Of a DNA stretch of 64,000 bases, positions 51,785 to 60,515 are shown piece by piece. Each line of letters opens with the position of its first letter. The first letter of the stretch is position 1. The DNA is from Kordiimonas sp. SCSIO 12603 (GTDB taxonomy: Bacteria > Pseudomonadota > Alphaproteobacteria > Sphingomonadales > Kordiimonadaceae), in the NCBI RefSeq assembly GCF_024398035.1, contig NZ_CP073748.1, forward strand, positions 1,959,520-2,023,519. Reading direction: 5' to 3'. Made by a program: the position numbers and the translations under genes. Below the pieces are notes generated by a model. It was not told where the DNA came from. It made no database searches and saw nothing but the letters and a program-made list of their open reading frames with translations.

Positions 51785-54163
51785 TTAGTTCTTGTCGGCT
51801 TCTGCCTTGGCTGCTTTTTCTGCTCGCTTTTTATCGGCAAGCACGCGCTGCATAAGGTTCTTACGCGCGGAGCCTTTGAACATTTCAACACGGCTTTCCA
51901 TAGCGCGTTCAGGCCAATAGTTATTAGCTTTTTCCACATCTGCTAATTCATGGTGTGGATCAAGAACGATATTTTTGATCTCTTTGTCACGTACCAGCAT
52001 CTTTGTGGCGTTCTTGGCATTTTTACGCCAGATCTCAGCCGGTATACGAAGTTCTTCGGTAGAGCCGTCTGTATATTCAATAGCGAGGACGAGAGGCATC
52101 ACGAGACCACCAATGTTTTCAAAATCAATGAAATAGATCTCATGGCCATGCTGAAGAAGCTCACGCTCCCAGTCTTTAAGGCCCTTAAGCTTGCGCTCAT
52201 AGCCTTTTTTCTGGCTATCCGTCACGGTGAACTGATCGTACTCATTGTAGAAATCAAGTAGCTCAGGGAATTTATTCACGCGTGTGTTGATGCCTTCAGC
52301 CTGATTGCGAAGCTCTGCAATATAATCACGGTCTGAAAGTTCTTTCTCTCGTTTAATCTGCGCTTCGGTTTCAGGGTTTTGCGCCAGGCGTGCATGTGTC
52401 AGGCCTGTGATGGCAATGTCCACGTGGTCCGTAGAATAGAACCAACCGCGCCAGAACCAGTCTAGATCCTGTGCTGAAGCATCTTCCATGGTGCGGAAGA
52501 AATCAGCTGGATAAGGGCGCTTAAAGGCCCAACGTTTTGAATATTCTTTAAAGGCAAAGTCAAACAGCTCTCTACCCATCACGGTTTCGCGGAGAACATT
52601 CAGTGCAACAGCTGGTTTGATATAGGCATTAGGGAAGTATCCAAGGATGCTATCAGACTGGGTCATGATAGGCGTTTGGTTTTCGCTCTGCATATAGGGA
52701 ATAGCTGCACGAGGATGGCTGTAACGAGATGGATAGTATTCTTGCCATTCGCGTTCTGCTCGTGATTGTAGGAAGCTGTTCAAGCCTTCATCCATCCAAG
52801 CCCAGTTACGCTCATCAGAGTTGATAACCATTGGGAAATATACATGGCCAATTTCGTGGATAATCACGGAGATTAGGCCGTATTTTGCGCGGCGGCTATA
52901 TGTACGCTCTTCTTCACCGTCTTTATTTTTGGTGATGGTTGGGCGTGGGCCGTTTGATGTGATCATTGGGTATTCCATACCGCCACCGATCGGGCCGTTT
53001 ACTGACCAGGCAACAGGGTACGGATATTCAATTGAATAACGGCTGTATGTTTCCAGCGTGTGAGCAATTGACTGTGTGGAGTATTTATCCCAAAGTGGCA
53101 TTGCTTCTTCTGGGTAAAGTGACATCGCAAGAACCGTGCGGTCAGACTCAGGCATTTTCACGCCCCACGCGTCCCATACGAATTTACGAGAAGATGCGAA
53201 GGCAAAATCACGAACGTTTTCGGCTTTAAAACGCCATGTTTTCGTATTGTCTGTGCCTTCTTTTTCATTCTCCAGCGCTTCTTCACGGTTCACGATGAAA
53301 ACAGGGCGCTCGGCGGTTTTAGCTGCTTCAAAGCGTTCGCGCTGTTCTTTTGTTAGAACTTGCTTGGCGTTTTGCAGTTCTCCGGTTGAACCAACGATGT
53401 GATCAGCAGGAACAGTGATTTCCACGTCATAATCGCCGAACTCAAGTGTGAATTCGCCTGTGCCCAGGAATTGTTTGTGTTCCCAACCCGCAAGGTCAGT
53501 GTATGCCGCGAGACGAGGGAACCATTGTGCGATGAAATAAACATCATTGCCATGACGTTCATAAGGTTCGAAACCGCCCCGTGCACCCATCTTTTTAGCT
53601 TCAGGGATATGATACCACCAGTCGATATCAAACTCGATGCTAGCGCCCGGTGCTAAAGGCTTAGGCAGGTCAATACGCATCATGGTGTCATTGACCACGT
53701 AATCGAGTTTCTTGCCTTTTGATTCCACCTTTGTGAGATGAAAACCCCAGTCTGTACCTTTGGTTCGCGCAATATAATCCATCGCATAATAGCTTAGGCG
53801 TTTTTTGGCACGGTCGCTTTGGGTCATTGTCTCAAAAGCATCAGAGTGTTTTGAGAACTTATTCTGATCCATCTGAAGCCAGAGATAGGTGAGCGTATCA
53901 GGAGAGTTATTAATATATTTAATATTCTCTGAGCCAGTGATTGTGCGCTTTTTTTCGTCCAGCGACACTTTGATTTTATAATCTACTTGCTGCTGCCAGT
54001 ATTCGTGACCAGGTGCACCAGAACCTGTGCGGTACACATTTGGTGTTGGTAACTGTTCCTCAAGCTGACGGAATTTATCGACAAAGTTGCCTTTAGTTTG
54101 CTCAACCTGCGCTGTCGCGGGCAAAGCAATACATGCGGCTAACATTAAGCCCCAAATACGCAT
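51785..54163 (-). CDS. Exported M1-family zinc metallopeptidase
   Basis: 792 residues, ATG after GGGGAG. Signal peptide to about ATA|QV. Gluzincin site HEIGH at 436-440 with the third ligand E459 in NWAWMDEGLNSF, and the family's NSDER lead. The N-terminal beta domain opens with YWQQQVDYKIKVSLDE. The substrate GxMEN motif reads GGGMEYP, which is typical of this bacterial M1 subgroup rather than of aminopeptidase N. C-terminus is Lys/Ala-rich. Likely a periplasmic or secreted aminopeptidase. Terminated by its own hairpin. Confidence 0.9.
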   Translation of the reverse strand: MRIWGLMLAACIALPATAQVEQTKGNFVDKFRQLEEQLPTPNVYRTGSGAPGHEYWQQQVDYKIKVSLDEKKRTITGSENIKYINNSPDTLTYLWLQMDQNKFSKHSDAFETMTQSDRAKKRLSYYAMDYIARTKGTDWGFHLTKVESKGKKLDYVVNDTMMRIDLPKPLAPGASIEFDIDWWYHIPEAKKMGARGGFEPYERHGNDVYFIAQWFPRLAAYTDLAGWEHKQFLGTGEFTLEFGDYDVEITVPADHIVGSTGELQNAKQVLTKEQRERFEAAKTAERPVFIVNREEALENEKEGTDNTKTWRFKAENVRDFAFASSRKFVWDAWGVKMPESDRTVLAMSLYPEEAMPLWDKYSTQSIAHTLETYSRYSIEYPYPVAWSVNGPIGGGMEYPMITSNGPRPTITKNKDGEEERTYSRRAKYGLISVIIHEIGHVYFPMVINSDERNWAWMDEGLNSFLQSRAEREWQEYYPSRYSHPRAAIPYMQSENQTPIMTQSDSILGYFPNAYIKPAVALNVLRETVMGRELFDFAFKEYSKRWAFKRPYPADFFRTMEDASAQDLDWFWRGWFYSTDHVDIAITGLTHARLAQNPETEAQIKREKELSDRDYIAELRNQAEGINTRVNKFPELLDFYNEYDQFTVTDSQKKGYERKLKGLKDWERELLQHGHEIYFIDFENIGGLVMPLVLAIEYTDGSTEELRIPAEIWRKNAKNATKMLVRDKEIKNIVLDPHHELADVEKANNYWPERAMESRVEMFKGSARKNLMQRVLADKKRAEKAAKAEADKN

Positions 54164-54357
54164 GTGTTTCTCCCCAAGGTGTTTTATTTGTGTGAAACTT
54201 TTCTAAGTTAGGGGCGAGAGTAGGATGGGTCAGTCTGATAGGCAAGTTACCTTCTAACAGTTTTTTTTATTTTTTTCGAAGGGGAGCAAAAGAGCTTTTC
54301 GTATCTGAGATGTAATTAACATCAAAACCAATGAAATGGTCACGACGGAGGATAATA

Positions 54358-54912
54358 ATGAAAAGCAAGACAGTATTGAAAATGTCTCTTATGGCCGTTG
54401 CGTTCGGCTTTGCAGGTACTGCAGCCACCGCAGAGGGATATGGGGAACGTTTTAAAAAGGCTGACACTAACGGCGATGGTGCAGTGTCTCACACGGAAAT
54501 GATGGCACAGGTGCAAAGCAAGTTTGCCGAGTTTGATAAGAACGGTGATGGCTTTATTGTTCTTGATGAACTTCCAAAAGAAATGCCTATGGGCGAAAAA
54601 CGGTCCAAAAAGCTTGAAAAGAAAAAAGCGAAAATGGAAATGCGCCTTAAAGAAAAAGGTGTGGAAGATACAGATGCTTTCATGAAGAAAATGCATGACT
54701 GGAAACCGACCCGCATGAAATTTATGGCGCGCCATGATCATGATGGTGATGAGCGTTTGTCTGTAGAAGAATTTGGTTCACGTATGATCCATATGTTCAA
54801 ACGTATGGATGGTAACGGTGATGGATCAGTGACAATGGCTGAAGCGAAAGAAGCGAAAGCTAAATTCATGAAGAAACGCCACAAAAAGCATAAGAGAAAA
54901 CATCACGGCTAA
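54358..54912 (+). CDS. Exported EF-hand protein with four calcium loops
   Basis: 184 residues from the ATG at 54358 (CGGAGG just upstream). Signal peptide to about ATA|EG. Four 12-residue EF-hand loops: 36-47 (DTNGDGAVSHTE), 60-71 (DKNGDGFIVLDE), 127-138 (DHDGDERLSVEE) and 151-162 (DGNGDGSVTMAE). Loop pairs are separated by a Lys/Glu/Met-rich helix (~75-115). The last 15 residues are nearly all Lys, His and Arg. It probably binds Ca2+ in the periplasm; the tail may bind anionic polymers or metals. Divergent from the M1 peptidase gene; many M1 and M28 peptidases need metal ions, but no link is shown. Confidence 0.85.
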   Translation: MKSKTVLKMSLMAVAFGFAGTAATAEGYGERFKKADTNGDGAVSHTEMMAQVQSKFAEFDKNGDGFIVLDELPKEMPMGEKRSKKLEKKKAKMEMRLKEKGVEDTDAFMKKMHDWKPTRMKFMARHDHDGDERLSVEEFGSRMIHMFKRMDGNGDGSVTMAEAKEAKAKFMKKRHKKHKRKHHG

Positions 54913-54938
54913 ACCCTCGCTTTTAGCCCGATGTGCCT

Positions 54939-54984
54939 GAAACGCCCGAAGCCCCCTTAACTTTGCCTTCAGGCGTTTCTTTTA
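54939..54984 (+). terminator. Terminator of the EF-hand gene
   Basis: 13-bp stem with one mismatch (GAAACGCC-C-GAAG with CTTC-A-GGCGTTTC), 15-base loop, then TTTT on the plus strand, 27 bases after the stop. Confidence 0.8.
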
Positions 54985-55143
54985 GCAAAATTACTGCCCA
55001 ATCTTTGCCTTGCTTCAGAATTATTAGTTGGTGCGTAAGAAATTATTGATCAACAGATGGTGTTCAATGGCTTCTGAGACTTGCCCTTTTGTGAGGCGAG
55101 CGTTAGTGTGCCGCGAAATTCTGAAATATATAGGGCATTCACC

Positions 55144-56034
55144 ATGTTTAAAGGTTCTATCACAGCGCTAATTACACCAATGAAAGATGACAGCAGTGTT
55201 GATACTTCTGTTTTCCAGAAATTCGTGGACTGGCAGATAAAACAAGGAACACATGGTTTGGTGCCTGTAGGCACAACAGGGGAAAGCCCGACACTTACGC
55301 ACGAAGAACATAAGCTCGTTGTTCAGCTTTGTGTGGAAGCCGCAGATAAGCGCGTGCCAGTTATCGCGGGAGCAGGTTCTAATAATACCGTTGAAGCGGT
55401 GGGCTTTATTCAGCACGCTGAAAAGGTTGGGGCGGATGCGGCTTTGATCGTAACGCCTTATTATAACAAGCCAAGCCAAGAAGGGCTTTATCAGCACTTT
55501 AAGGCCATTCATGATGCTGCTGATTTACCGGTTATCATTTATAATATTCCGGGTCGTTCTGTGGTTGATATGTCTGTTGAAACAATGGCGCGTTTATTTG
55601 AACTGCCACGTATTGTCGGTGTGAAAGATGCGACAGGTGATATGAACCGCTGCGCAGATCAACGCGCTGCAATGGGCCCTGAGTTTGTTCAACTGTCTGG
55701 TGATGATTCGTCGGCACTTGGTTTTAATGCAATGGGCGGCGTTGGTAGCATTAGTGTTTCTTCTAATGTTGCCCCAAAACTGTGCTCTGAATTCCAAGAA
55801 GCAACACTAGCTGGTAATTTTGCGAAAGCGTTAGAGTTACAAGATAAGCTCTTGCCTCTTCACCGTGCAATGTTTATGGAACCAAGTCCGGCGCCTGCAA
55901 AATATGCAGGCTCGCTCATTGGCACATGTGGTGCTACAGTTCGTATGCCGATCTTGCCAGTTTCTGATGAAGCAAAGACTGCTATCCGTAAAGCTGTGGA
56001 AGATCTAGAACTGGAAACTGTTGATTTTGGATAA
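55144..56034 (+). CDS. dapA: 4-hydroxy-tetrahydrodipicolinate synthase
   Basis: 296 residues from the ATG at 55144; the upstream part of the frame has no homology. DapA condenses pyruvate and aspartate semialdehyde in lysine and diaminopimelate synthesis. Active-site residues fall at the E. coli numbers: T44, T45, Y133, R138 and the Schiff-base lysine K161. Length is normal. smpB follows six bases later, the arrangement usual in alphaproteobacteria. Confidence 0.97.
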   Translation: MFKGSITALITPMKDDSSVDTSVFQKFVDWQIKQGTHGLVPVGTTGESPTLTHEEHKLVVQLCVEAADKRVPVIAGAGSNNTVEAVGFIQHAEKVGADAALIVTPYYNKPSQEGLYQHFKAIHDAADLPVIIYNIPGRSVVDMSVETMARLFELPRIVGVKDATGDMNRCADQRAAMGPEFVQLSGDDSSALGFNAMGGVGSISVSSNVAPKLCSEFQEATLAGNFAKALELQDKLLPLHRAMFMEPSPAPAKYAGSLIGTCGATVRMPILPVSDEAKTAIRKAVEDLELETVDFG

Positions 56035-56040
56035 GTAAAC

Positions 56041-56526
56041 GTGGCTGCAAAAAAGAAGAAAAAAGATAAAGCCCCAAGCCGTATAGCTGCAGATAACCGT
56101 AAAGCCCGTCACCTTTATAGTATTCAGGATGAATTTGAGGCGGGCATTGTGCTCACTGGTACCGAGATTAAATCACTGCGAAGTGGCGAAGCCAATATTC
56201 GTGAAAGTTATGCTGAAGAAAAAAATGGCGAACTTTGGCTGATTAACGCACATATCCCTGAATTTTCACACGGTAACCGTTTTAATCACCAACCGCGCCG
56301 TCCTCGTAAGCTTTTGATGCATAAGCGCGAAATCAGTCGTCTTGGTGGTGCCATCCAACGTGAAGGCATGACCCTTGTACCGCTCCGTATCGTGTTTAAC
56401 GAGAAAGGTAGGGCAAAGCTTGAGCTCGGCCTTGGCAAGGGTAAGAAGCTTCATGATAAACGTGAAACTGAAAAGCAGCGTGATTGGAACAGGCAGAAGG
56501 CCCGCTTAATGAAAGACCATTCTTGA
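56041..56526 (+). CDS. smpB: SsrA-binding protein SmpB
   Basis: 161 residues, GTG start. SmpB brings tmRNA to stalled ribosomes for trans-translation. It has the start [39 protein letters not shown], and a C-terminal basic tail ([20 protein letters not shown]) that enters the empty mRNA channel. The tmRNA gene is not nearby. Convergent with the cNMP-FHA gene, only one base between stops. Confidence 0.97.
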   Translation: MAAKKKKKDKAPSRIAADNRKARHLYSIQDEFEAGIVLTGTEIKSLRSGEANIRESYAEEKNGELWLINAHIPEFSHGNRFNHQPRRPRKLLMHKREISRLGGAIQREGMTLVPLRIVFNEKGRAKLELGLGKGKKLHDKRETEKQRDWNRQKARLMKDHS

Positions 56527-56527
56527 T

Positions 56528-57301
56528 TTAAACAGGAATGGTTATCGCAAATCTTACCGGGCTATCAGCTCTACCACATATAATTTCGTTCTTTCCAGGG
56601 CGTAGCTTAGCTGTTGCTGATGCACTGTATTTGCTGATGCTTTTGCCATTCACAATAGTGCCTTGTTGGCTACCCATATCCCGGACAATATAGCCTCCGT
56701 CTCTTCGCAATACTTCGAAGTGATTATCGCTAAGTTCGGGAATGCCGGGGAGTGGCACCTTCAGGCTTGAGGGACCAACGAGGCTATGCTGCATTTTTGA
56801 GGATATATTTCCAACACCAAAAGGGAAATCTTTAAGTTCTACATAGGTAAGGAATTTATCTGCAACGAGCCGTGAAAGCCCTTCAATTGAGGGATATTCA
56901 CTTTTGAAGTGCTGTATTTGATGTTCGCTCTCTGCCTGAATAGCTTGTACAACGCTGTAACTGTTCCTCAGACGGGCTGCAAGGGTGTGCACAACATGGC
57001 GAACGAGCGGGTCAGAGAAGCTACGCCTGAAGGCATTTGCCTCAATGAAGAGAGTGGTTGTTCTATCAGCAGATGATTTTGCGGTAACGGAGTGAGACTG
57101 TTGTTTGATAGCGCTTACTTCACCTAGTAATTCCCCTTCGCCAATAGTGGCTACATGGTAAGCATCATCTCCTTCCTGCCGCCAGATTTCCACCTGACCT
57201 TCCATAATCATATAAACACCATCACTTTCAGCACCTTGCCGATAGATGGTGTCTCCTTTTTGGAAGAAACGTTCTTCACCTAATGAACTTTCAGCGCTCA
57301 T
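56528..57301 (-). CDS. Cyclic-nucleotide-binding fold fused to FHA domain
   Basis: 257 residues from the ATG at 57301, with GAGGAACAAA before it. Residues ~10-120 are a CAP/cNMP beta-roll (GDTIYRQGAESDGVYMIMEG; GEGELLGEVSAIKQQS). The arginine that binds the cyclic phosphate is replaced by His (SHSVTA, H70), so the ligand may differ or be absent. Residues ~175-257 form an FHA domain (LSDNHFEVLRR, YIVRDMGSQQGTIVNG), which binds phosphothreonine. No DNA-binding helix is present. An FHA in this place implies Ser/Thr kinase signalling, yet no such kinase is in the window. Confidence 0.82.
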   Translation of the reverse strand: MSAESSLGEERFFQKGDTIYRQGAESDGVYMIMEGQVEIWRQEGDDAYHVATIGEGELLGEVSAIKQQSHSVTAKSSADRTTTLFIEANAFRRSFSDPLVRHVVHTLAARLRNSYSVVQAIQAESEHQIQHFKSEYPSIEGLSRLVADKFLTYVELKDFPFGVGNISSKMQHSLVGPSSLKVPLPGIPELSDNHFEVLRRDGGYIVRDMGSQQGTIVNGKSISKYSASATAKLRPGKNEIICGRADSPVRFAITIPV

Positions 57302-57641
57302 TTTGTTCCTCATAGATATATGGACAACCGTGGAATGGTATTCATTTATGTACAATGCTGTATGATAGAATAGAGATATTAATCAATGGTTTCAATCTAT
57401 TACGATATTTCCTTATATTCTTCATATTTTGTTTCTTTGCATGATTTGCCAGTTTTATTCTCCTTAATGGTGTAGGGCGTGGGATTTTATTGCGGGAACG
57501 GTCCGATGCATTTTTGCAACAGATAATGAGAATTGATCTCAAGTTCCATGTTTCTAGGTAAGAGTGATTTGCAAAATCATTATATGGAATGCTAGACGGC
57601 CTCCATAACTTGTTAACCACTCTTTCCCCATAGGAGTTACT
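57302..57641. other. 340-base intergenic region, divergent promoters
   Basis: AT-rich spacer between the cNMP-FHA gene (minus) and the TonB receptor (plus). It holds a Fur-like box at 57522-57540 and the receptor's ribosome-binding site (AGGAG) at its end. An open frame on the minus strand here has no recognisable protein features. I see no RNA gene. Confidence 0.7.
57522..57541 (+). promoter_or_regulatory. Fur-like operator upstream of the TonB receptor
   Basis: GATAATGAGAATTGATCTC matches 14 of 19 positions of the classical Fur box, and it contains the exact inverted repeat TGAGA-N5-TCTCA. It lies about 100 bases before the receptor start. Iron-dependent repression is inferred. An alphaproteobacterium could use Fur/Mur, Irr or RirA, so the regulator is open. 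Confidence 0.5.
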
Positions 57642-59759
57642 ATGAACTTCAACCTTAAATCAGGTACAGCGCTTGCCGCACTGCTTATCGGTGCTACTGC
57701 TGTAAATGCTGCAGAAGTTGCGCAGCAGAACGCTGATGATATTGATGAAATCATTGTTGAAGGCCGTTATCTGTCCCTAGACAAGATTAACGCTGTTAAA
57801 ACACCAACACCGATTATCGATGTACCGCAGAGCCTTTCAATCATTTCTGCCGATCAAATCATCCGCCAAGGCTTTACAAGCGTTAGCGATCTGGTTCTTT
57901 ACACTCCTGGTGTGAACAGTTCACAAGGTGAAGGTCACCGTGATGCAGTAGTTTTCCGTGGCGTACGTTCAACAGCGGACTTCTATATCGACGGTGTACG
58001 CGATGATGTTCAGTATTACCGCTCTTTCTATAACCTTGAGCAGGTTGAAATTCTTCGTGGCCCTAACGCACTTCTTTTCGGTCGTGGTGGTACAGGCGGT
58101 GTTCTAAACCGTGTGACTAAAAAGGGTGTTATCGGTGAAGATTTCTTTGGTTACAAAGCAAGCATTAACACATTTGGCGCGTTTGACCTTCAAGTAGATA
58201 ACAATCTTGCTGTAAGCGAAAAAGCTGCATTCCGTTTGAATGCTTATTATGAAGATCTAAACAACCACCGTGATTTCTTCGATGGTGAACGTATCGGTGT
58301 TAATCCAACTGTGAAGCTAGAGCTTTCTGAAGCTACAACGGTGAACCTCTCATACGAGTATATCAATAACGAGCGTTTCATTGATCGCGGTATTCCATCT
58401 GTGAATGGTCGCCCGGCTGAAGAGCTTGTAGATATTACATTTGGTGATCCTGACATTAATACTACAACGCTTGATGCACATGTTTTCCGCGCCAGCGTTG
58501 AGCACCAGTTCAATGACAGCTTTAAGGGTAACTTTAGTGCGTCATACGGTGATTATGACAAGCTTTATTCAAACTTCTTCCCTGTTGCGTTCGATGCGGC
58601 ATCAAATGAAGTTACACTTGATGGTTATGTTGACACCACACAGCGTAAGAATTTGATCCTGTCTTCAAACCTTATTGGTGAAGTTGATTTTGGTGGTTTC
58701 GGTCACACTATTCTTGCTGGCGCTGAATATATTGATACGGTTAACAACAATGACCGTTTCAATTCATTCTTTAGTGGCTCACAGGATGATCGCGAAACAT
58801 TTCTCGCGACACGCCCTCTAAGCTTGAATAATGGTGTTGGTACAAACGCTGCTGGCGAAACAACAACAAATGATTTCTCAGTTGATCTGAACGACGATAC
58901 TGAAGCTGACCTTGAAGTATTCTCTCTATATATTCAGGATCAGATTGAAATCTCTGACAAGCTAGACCTTATCATTGGTGGTCGTTTCGATACTTTCAAA
59001 ATCCGCGTTGATAATGTTGAAACATTCATCAATACAGGTGAAAGAGAAATTCGTGAGCGTAGAGATTCAGAATTCTCTCCACGTCTAGGCCTTGTGTTCA
59101 AGCCACAGGAAAATATTTCGATTTACGGTAGCTTCAGTGAGAGCTTCCTCCCACGTTCTGGTGAGCAGTTTGCTAATATTAACCAGACGACAGAGGCGCT
59201 TGACCCAGATACATTCCAGAATATTGAAGTTGGTCTAAAGTGGGACTTCGCTGATGGCCTGAGTTTCACTGCTGCTTTGTTTGAAGTTGAGCAGAGATCA
59301 CCAGTTGTATCCGATGCGGATGCTGGTCAGCTTGATATTATCGAGAGTGAAATTCGCGGTATTGAAGTACAAGTGCTTGGCCAGCTTACTGAAGATTGGT
59401 TTGTGTCTGCAGGCTATAGCTATCTTGAAGGTAACCAAACTAATGGCAACCGCGTACGCGAACTTCCTGAGCACACAATCAACGTGTGGACTAATTATCA
59501 GGTAACTGAGCGTTTTGGTCTTGGCGCTGGTCTTACATTCCAGGACGAAAGCTTCTCAGATAACGGTAACTCGGTAACACTGCCAAGCTTTGTTCGTATT
59601 GATGCTGCGGCATATTACGATCTAAACGACAGTGTGCGTCTGCAGGTGAATGTGGAAAACCTAACTGATACGGAATATTTCCCGAATTCACACAATGCAA
59701 ACAACATTACAGTTGGCGCACCGCTTAACGCTCGTTTCTCTATTACGGGTCGTTTCTAG
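57642..59759 (+). CDS. TonB-dependent siderophore receptor
   Basis: 705 residues, ATG after AGGAG. Signal peptide to about VNA|AE, then a TonB-box-like DEIIV at 35-39, a plug (about 50-165: VPQSLSIISADQI, LEQVEILRGPNALLFGRGG) and a 22-strand barrel ending in the terminal Phe of ITGRF. The plug with VPQSLSII is that of the siderophore (FhuE/Fiu-like) group, so a ferric catecholate or hydroxamate is the likely cargo. No ABC or biosynthesis genes are adjacent. A Fur-like box lies upstream and a terminator after it. Confidence 0.92.
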   Translation: MNFNLKSGTALAALLIGATAVNAAEVAQQNADDIDEIIVEGRYLSLDKINAVKTPTPIIDVPQSLSIISADQIIRQGFTSVSDLVLYTPGVNSSQGEGHRDAVVFRGVRSTADFYIDGVRDDVQYYRSFYNLEQVEILRGPNALLFGRGGTGGVLNRVTKKGVIGEDFFGYKASINTFGAFDLQVDNNLAVSEKAAFRLNAYYEDLNNHRDFFDGERIGVNPTVKLELSEATTVNLSYEYINNERFIDRGIPSVNGRPAEELVDITFGDPDINTTTLDAHVFRASVEHQFNDSFKGNFSASYGDYDKLYSNFFPVAFDAASNEVTLDGYVDTTQRKNLILSSNLIGEVDFGGFGHTILAGAEYIDTVNNNDRFNSFFSGSQDDRETFLATRPLSLNNGVGTNAAGETTTNDFSVDLNDDTEADLEVFSLYIQDQIEISDKLDLIIGGRFDTFKIRVDNVETFINTGEREIRERRDSEFSPRLGLVFKPQENISIYGSFSESFLPRSGEQFANINQTTEALDPDTFQNIEVGLKWDFADGLSFTAALFEVEQRSPVVSDADAGQLDIIESEIRGIEVQVLGQLTEDWFVSAGYSYLEGNQTNGNRVRELPEHTINVWTNYQVTERFGLGAGLTFQDESFSDNGNSVTLPSFVRIDAAAYYDLNDSVRLQVNVENLTDTEYFPNSHNANNITVGAPLNARFSITGRF

Positions 59760-59788
59760 GCTTAAAGCTCTAGTTATTGAATGAATAG

Positions 59789-59814
59789 GGCCGGGATGTT
59801 TCCCGGCCTTTTTT
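59789..59814 (+). terminator. Terminator of the TonB receptor gene
   Basis: Stem GGCCGGGA/TCCCGGCC, 4-base loop, six T on the plus strand, 29 bases after the stop. It abuts the stop of the convergent UDG gene. Confidence 0.93.
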
Positions 59815-60448
59815 ATTGCCTTGATAATCTTTGGGCTTGGGTAAGGGCGCTGAGAAACATCTCTTCCGTTAGCACTTTAGTGTTCAGATTATAGCGCGAG
59901 CAATGATAACTGCTGACAAGCCATAGGCCCTCTCTCAATTTATATTCGCAACCGTGCATGAACTTATGTGCTGACACTTGAAGGCCAAAAGTTCTAAGCG
60001 CCGTATCATGCGCCACCTTGCCTAAAGCAAAAATCACTTTCAGCTTCGGCATGTTATCAATCAGTGAAAGAAGGTAAGGGCGGCAATTGTTGATTTCAGC
60101 AGCCGTGGGTTTGTTCTGTGGAGGGACACATCTCACCGCATTTGTGACTAAGGCTCTATTTAGCTTGAATTTATTTCCGTTATGAAACTCGCCGTTGGTG
60201 TAACCAAGTTTACTTAGCGCGGCATAGAGTAAGTCCCCGGATTGATCACCAATAAAGGGTTTGCCTGATTTGTTAGCGCCTTGAAGCCCTGGAGCAAGGC
60301 CCAGGATCATAATCTCGGCGTCCATTGGGCCAATATTGTTCACAGCACCATTGTGATAATTTGGATATAGTTTGCTATTTTCTTGCCTGAAGGTGGTTAG
60401 GCGAGGGCATGAATTACAGTGTTTTTTGGGTTCGATTAATTCAGGCAT
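59813..60448 (-). CDS. Uracil-DNA glycosylase, family 5-like (UDGb)
   Basis: 211 residues from ATG 60448; ATG 60466 lies in a poly-T with no binding site. An iron-sulphur UDG: C11-x2-C14 at the N-terminus and two later cysteines (VRC, NNC) that would complete the 4Fe-4S cluster. Motif A is GLAPGLQGANKSGKPF, which matches family 5 (GLAP ... GAN) rather than family 4. The usual C-terminal HPSxxN motif is altered (YHCSRYN). It removes uracil or other deaminated bases from DNA; exact substrate range is uncertain. Confidence 0.85.
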   Translation of the reverse strand: MPELIEPKKHCNSCPRLTTFRQENSKLYPNYHNGAVNNIGPMDAEIMILGLAPGLQGANKSGKPFIGDQSGDLLYAALSKLGYTNGEFHNGNKFKLNRALVTNAVRCVPPQNKPTAAEINNCRPYLLSLIDNMPKLKVIFALGKVAHDTALRTFGLQVSAHKFMHGCEYKLREGLWLVSSYHCSRYNLNTKVLTEEMFLSALTQAQRLSRQ

Positions 60449-60465
60449 GGTATATCTCACAGGCA

Positions 60466-60492
60466 TAAAAAAAGCGGCTTATCATAAGCCGC
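60466..60492 (-). terminator. Terminator of the NYN-domain gene
   Basis: Stem GCGGCTTAT/ATAAGCCGC with a very tight loop, then seven T on the minus strand; about 24 bases after the NYN gene stop and just before the UDG start. Confidence 0.9.
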
Positions 60493-60515
60493 CTTCTTTC
60501 AAATAGGGAAGAGTT

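Noticed and set aside
54264-54290. T-rich tract as a possible terminator of the M1 peptidase region
   Set aside because: It lies upstream of both divergent genes (promoter side), and no stable stem precedes it.
57342-57620. 92-codon minus-strand frame in the TonB receptor promoter region
   Set aside because: Overlaps the Fur-like box, has low-complexity content and no ribosome-binding site.
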